A stretch of 64,000 bases of DNA, taken from assembly GCA_946811185.2 (NCBI GenBank), contig OX328109.1, forward strand, positions 45,653,412 through 45,717,411, given 5' to 3'. Position 1 is the first letter of the stretch. The number at the start of each line of letters is the position of its first letter. The stretch is from Hippopus hippopus. Taxonomy: Eukaryota; Mollusca; Bivalvia; Cardiida; Cardiidae. This document shows positions 11,308-64,000 of this stretch, in pieces. The notes beneath the pieces are model-generated. The model did not search any database. It was not told where the DNA came from and worked only from the letters and a program-made list of their open reading frames with translations. The position numbers and the translations under genes were made by a program.

Positions 11308-11508
11308 AATAATCCATAATGGATCCATAATGGCCACTTTTTTTTAACCACTAACTTAATCGTCAGGTAGCCTGGTCCTTGGACATACACAAAATTGGCC
11401 AGTATCGAAAAGTTTCGATCCAGGTCAGCCTGCGCGGACTGCGCAGGCTGACCTGGGTCGATACTTTTCGCAAATGCGTTAAGCCCCCATTTCACAGAGC
11501 ATGGCTCA
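11308..11508. mobile_element. MITE-B copy
   Basis: Long inverted arms: gtatcgaaaagtttcgatcc, then aggtcagcctgcgcggactg and inverse, ending cacagagcatggctcat. Confidence 0.8.
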
Positions 11509-11868
11509 TTTATTCAATAGAGTAGCCAATTTATGAATATCATATAGTAGGTCAAAAGCTAGAATATACAGCAACACTAAGATAATCGACGCCATATCTG
11601 GCCGTTAGAGCTCTTACATTTCTTTTTAAATTAGTGCTTGAAATTTTGAAAGGGGAATAAATAACTGTTTAACATGTGCAAATGTCTATGTAGAGTTAAC
11701 CCTCTACTTAAAATATAACGGACACGATCCCGGTTTCCGACAATAAAGAGTTGTACACATCAATTGGTGTATAGAGCACCCATACAAAATGACTTAGCTG
11801 GGTCAATAGATCTTAGGACGGACTGAAATATTTACATTGAACACGCATGGTTAGACACGAAACTCCGT

Positions 11869-12077
11869 TTGACTCTTTACCAAAAAAACCCCGTGCTTAA
11901 ACGACCCTGTGAAAAAAAGGGTTTTGAAAACAGTGTAGGAAAAGAAGAAAATGTTGGTAACGACGTTTTCTACTCTTTCTAAGACGAATAACAGCACTTG
12001 AGTCATATTTAATTTGTCATTTGCCATTGCTTTCAAATTGAACAAGTCTAAAATTTTGTTTTCTGATAAAGAGTTCA
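11869..12077. mobile_element. MITE-A copy, hairpin partly lost
   Basis: actctttaccaaaaaaaccc at the left, gataaagagttcag at the right. The centre reads aaatgttggtaacgacgttt, so the fold is weakened. Confidence 0.65.
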
Positions 12078-12089
12078 GTCTCATTAGAT

Positions 12090-13140
12090 TTAATTAATGC
12101 TTCTAGGTTTAATGGCGATTATATTTTCAGACCAGTATAGATCTGAAAAATTTACGAATTACTGACTTAAATGAAAAAGAATGTAGTAAAGAAAAAATGG
12201 GAAAAGAAATACGAAAGTAGCAACTGCATATTAAACAAAAAAAAAAAGTAGACGGCGTAAATTTGCCAGCAAATCGACAGGAACCCTTAAAATAGGCATG
12301 TCTACATTATTTACCAATCACAAATTTCTATTGATTCAGTTGTTATCAGTATCAAAAAGTAGGTAAAAAGTCAGCACATTCAGCTACGCCGAAAAAGGGC
12401 AACTCCATTTTCCACACTGTTTTGTCAACTAAGTAGATCTACTGGTTCTATGTGCAAAAAGTCGTGCATTCACAAGTAGCGGGTTTAATCGATATAGAGT
12501 AGTTCCCTTATACTACGACTAGTGAGAACAGAAAAGAGTTGTCAATTTTCCCTCAGCCTCTGCAACCGGTGTAGTGGTAAACTTTATCTCGGCAATGCAG
12601 GTCCTAAAGGAAATAGATGATGGGTAACATAAACTATTTTTCTACACAATCGTGCAAAGTAAATAAAGTTTCATATTGGCAGTATGATGTAAAACATTTT
12701 GATGACGTCCATTATTGCATTTCTCAGTTGTATGATTTGCATCGTTTCACAGATTTCGATTTTCAAGTTGTGTCGATTTTAACCTCGGAGTCGGTGTCCT
12801 AGTAATTTAGTATTCATGATCTGGGCTTAAAAGATAACGTAAGATAGGCCTATTCATCTATTTGCCATTTTCTCTGCTTGACTGTTCTTACACTGAAACT
12901 CAGCATAGTTTTGTACTTTTTTTTTCAAGTTTAAACCGAAATACAGTTGTTGCAATGCATAGAATGCCTAGCTTATTTTTTCACATGAAACGTCACAGAG
13001 ATGAGGTCAAAACCTAGATCAAATAAAAAAAATTTTTGTGCACTTTTTTTTTTTCAGTGACTATGTGTAACAAACTGCTTTTCTATTCTGTGCAGTAGGT
13101 CAGTGCACGAATCTTTATGGGGCTTTTCTATGAATTCTTT
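12090..13140. other. No recognisable feature
   Basis: One 61-codon ORF at 12617 without recognisable similarity; otherwise AT-rich, with a short MITE-A fragment only at 13141-13180. Confidence 0.45.
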
Positions 13141-13182
13141 ACAAGACGACACAATTTTGAACTGGTCCAACTCAAAGTATAG

Positions 13183-14172
13183 GAGCGTAAGCGAATTTCG
13201 CTAGTAATCGAATTTCGCCAACTATGTTCTCGGGCAATATATTCGTATCTGTGACATCATCCATTCACGGAAATGATTAATATCTTAGCAGCAAAGGTGT
13301 TTTGAACTGTCATTTGAATCTAATTACAGAAAAATACCTATCAATAGGAAAAAAGTTCATAAGCGACCTCTCACATGCTTTACCCTGCCATTTTATTATC
13401 ACTTTTCTGGTGTCTCCTTTATATGCAGATTTGAAAAGATACTTTTAGCTTAAAACTTTTTTTGTTTCGTCTATTTTCGGTTTGAAAGGTTATCTTTTGA
13501 ACTTTAATAGCCGAAGTTTCGCATGGGGCACCTAAAGGGAAATATATCCATATGAAAGACAGAGGGGTCCTTATTCATTTTTTCCTAAGAAAATAGACTG
13601 AATCAGGTATAAAAATCACTACAAAGACAAGAAAATAGCCTTTTCTGTGAGCTATAAAAGGTTATCTGTTTTAGATTTACAGCCTCTTTATCCCCAACAC
13701 TGTCATACTAAGTTAGATTGTAATATTTCAGTGCCACAGCAGAAATAATTGTAACACGAAAAATCACATACCTGTCGATTTTGTTTTCTGAGAGCTGCGT
13801 TTTGTTTGATGTCCTTCAGGTTTTCTCGTAGAAAGTAAATGTAGAGTTAATATCCAAGGGATGCAATGAATATTGCTGAAATGATGCTGTGAATTTTTTA
13901 TTTCATTTTACCCTCTCTGGGGCCTCTAATTTTTGGAAAACCAGAGTTGTCGAAATTGGCTTACTCTTTTTATAGATGGCGACTTTGTACTGTCTCACTT
14001 CTAACGATGTTTTGACAGATAAATTTAGATGTTTAAGTGGTAAAACTTATTTTTAAAAAAGTATTTGAATACAAGTGCATAGATATTTAACCATAAAGAA
14101 AATTACTATTGTTTTGTGTAATCTGAAAGAGCAGTTTCCCTTGCGTTGGCGAAATTTGATTACACCAGTATA
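13183..14172. mobile_element. About 1-kb element with terminal inverted repeats, no transposase seen
   Basis: gtaatcgaatttcgccaact at the left is inverted as gttggcgaaatttgattac at the right. The interior is AT-rich without a long ORF, so this would be a non-autonomous DNA transposon. Superfamily unknown. Confidence 0.5.
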
Positions 14173-14204
14173 TTTTCAGATACCAAATAAAATGTTCCTC
14201 AAAT

Positions 14205-14520
14205 TATGAAATTTGTCTTTATACAGGAAGAAATCATTGTGGGAAAAGGAAAAAATGCTGGTTACCAGCATTCTCTCATTTTACTCACAATGTTTTTAAA
14301 CATGTTTTTTCATAGGCTTGTTAAAACATGGGATTGTATGGGTAAATGGTTAAGCCTGAATCAAATGGCAAAATTTTATATTTTCTCTACAAGAAAGTCT
14401 TTGCAGATAAGAAATTCTATATTGCTCAAATAATGAGATTTTGAATGAGTAAAAAGCGTGATGATTCTGGGGAAAATGCAGCAGTTTTTCCTTTTCTCTC
14501 CATGTTTTCATGCAGGAATT
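14205..14520. mobile_element. Two decayed MITE-A copies
   Basis: Hairpin aatgctggttaccagcattc at 14250, then a second with gaaaatgcagcagtttttcc. Confidence 0.65.
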
Positions 14521-15096
14521 TTCCCACCTTTTGTGGGCTAGGAGCCCTTGAAATTGGAAAAATAAATAGGAAAATCTCAAAAATTTGGAAATTTGGTAGA
14601 TGGCATTTTCAACCTTAGAGCTGAAAGTATTGTGTTTTGGAAATAGTCTATACCTGTCCTGTTTGTGAATGGATAAAAAGTATTTTGAACGCTGAACAGG
14701 ATTTTTTTTGCCGATATCTAATCATCGAAAAATATCAAAACTAGTACTATTTAAGATGACAAATCTGAAATTGGCAGAAATAAATGCTTTTATCCAAAAA
14801 GCTATATCAAATGCAGGAAACAAATTCCCTTCTAATCTAAACATATCAAAATGCGAGTCTTTTTTTTGATGAGCCAAAATAAATAGGCATGATTTACTTT
14901 CAGGAAATTTTGGTGATAAAATTGGCAAAAAAATTCATGTGCTTGGGCACAACATTAAACTCTAAATTTGGGATAGGAAAATCATTGTTAAGAGCTTTCC
15001 ATTTTAGGGGTCATTAAAAAATGGGATTGTTTAGGCTTTGATAAAATAATAACCAAAGGTGGTGATCTATGTTTGACTGCTAGGATCATTCTTCTT

Positions 15097-15326
15097 TATC
15101 CTTCTCAAAACAATCCTTAGTTTTAACAAGACTGAGGAAAATGGCTTTGAAAACATCGTGGGAAAATGAAAAAATGCTGGTAACCAGCATTTTCTCATTT
15201 TCCCACAATGTTTTCTATTGTTTCAGAGATAAATCCAACGGCATGAACCACACTTAATTTGATATCTGCAAATCAGTTTGACTTAAACAAGTCTAAAATT
15301 TTGTCATCTTTTTCTGGAAAGGGTTT
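15097..15326. mobile_element. MITE-A copy just upstream of NALCN exon 1
   Basis: Hairpin aatgctggtaaccagcattt, right end tttctggaaagggttt. It ends 192 bp before the start codon, so it may lie in the 5' UTR region or the last 5' intron. Confidence 0.75.
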
Positions 15327-15517
15327 ACTGTATATCAGCTATAGAAATATTCTGTCTTTTATCCAGGGTAGTGGATGGACAAACAGACATTCTCAAAATA
15401 TAACAGTCATGGTTGAGGAACTATCAAGGCCAATAATTTTGATGATGGATAAACTCTGTAGAGAAGTAGTCCAAGAAATCTAGGTGTAGCATTACTATCT
15501 AGCAACCACATTCCACA

Positions 15518-63372
<47,855 letters not shown>

Positions 63373-63487
63373 GTGAGTAGTATTCATACATAAAATGATA
63401 AGAACAGTAGAGAGTGTTGTGGAAAAATGAGATAGCTAACATTTTATGCCCCACTGCCAGACACCCCCTCACCCCCACCCCCTCTAA

Positions 63488-63705
63488 TGGATAGTGTCCG
63501 TGGTTGTGAGGTAGAGTGTCGGTCTCGTAATCAAAAGGTCCTGAGTTAGAGACCCGGACGAGGGTGTCAACTTTGGGATTTTTCATTGGCCCACACATCA
63601 GGGCGAGTACTTGTGTAGTTCCCAGGAAGCAGAATCGAGAGAGATTAGTATAAGTTGTAAGAACTTGTTTCTCATCAATGTAAAATAAATATGTTTAAAC
63701 TAATG
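63488..63705 (+). mobile_element. SINE-2 copy
   Basis: gtccgtggttgtgaggtaga head, gagttagagacccggacgag, body cagaatcgagagagattagt, tail caatgtaaaataaatatgtt. 116 bp after exon 24. Confidence 0.82.
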
Positions 63706-63728
63706 GATAGGGGGAGGGGGCATGTTGT

Positions 63729-64000
63729 TAGCTCACCTGAGCATGAAGTGCTCAAGGTGAGCTTTTGTGATCGTGCTGTGTCTGGCGTCTGTCGTGTGGT
63801 GTGTCGTCAGTCTTGTGTCATCAACTTTTACCTTGTGTATGCTCTAGAGGCCACATTTTCAGTACGATACTCGTGAAACTTGGTTAGAATGTTTATCTCA
63901 GACGAGTTCGATAATGGGTCATGTCGGATAAAAAACTAGGTCACTAGGTCAAATCTTAGAAAAACTTTATGTATGCTCTAGAGGCCACATTTTCAGTCCA
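63729..64000. mobile_element. Left part of a TTAGCTC element with tandem core repeats
   Basis: Starts ttagctcacctgagcatgaa gtgctcaaggtgagc (a terminal hairpin), then a core in which tatgctctagaggccacatt recurs at a 135-bp spacing (63838, 63973). Ends and tandem core recall the bivalve pearl/Helitron-like elements; it runs off the right edge. Confidence 0.7.

Overview
This is animal nuclear DNA: AT-rich, intron-heavy, with GT-AG introns, tRNA-derived SINEs and a very dense load of short palindromic transposable elements. The repeats and the protein point to a bivalve mollusc, most likely of the dreissenid/venerid/myid kind; that placement is from memory of repeat families and is inference. There are no prokaryotic operons, no CRISPR array and no true RNA gene that I can support.

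The only protein-coding gene I recognise is NALCN, the four-domain sodium-leak channel, on the + strand. Its first coding exon starts at 15518 and the last exon in the window ends at 63372; the 3' third (domain III pore onward) lies beyond the right edge. I place 24 successive coding exons plus one alternative exon. All have GT-AG borders and compatible phases, and together they give about 1091 residues that read collinearly with NALCN from the N-terminus through domain I, domain II, the II-III linker and domain III S1-S5. Exon 13 exists in two versions, at 35121-35261 (pore QEGW) and 41369-41506 (pore QKGW). They swap the domain II selectivity-filter residue between glutamate and lysine, so one gene can make a Ca-channel-like or a Na-channel-like filter.

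Layout: 1-15.5 kb is upstream or 5' non-coding DNA holding MITEs, SINEs, a 47-bp minisatellite and two larger inverted-repeat elements. 15.5-22.9 kb carries exons 1-5 (domain I S1-S5). 24.1-27.7 kb carries exons 6-8 (domain I pore and S6). 28.1-30.9 kb carries exons 9-12 (domain II S1-S5). 33-49.6 kb carries the two alternative pore exons and exon 14 within very repeat-rich introns. 49.9-56.9 kb carries exons 15-19 (II-III linker). 58.3-63.4 kb carries exons 20-24 (domain III).

The most unusual structure is at the splice junctions. Exon 5 is preceded by about 13 tandem 56-bp copies of its own acceptor plus exon start. Exon 15 is followed by seven about 30-bp copies of its own donor plus exon end. 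The exon 6 acceptor is duplicated 37 bp upstream. Several other splice sites are directly abutted by transposable elements. The dominant dispersed repeat, called MITE-A here, begins and ends with TTAA followed by CCCTTTACCA-like inverted repeats, carries a strong central hairpin, and often lies end to end sharing one TTAA. This suggests a piggyBac-type non-autonomous family with insertion preference for its own ends.
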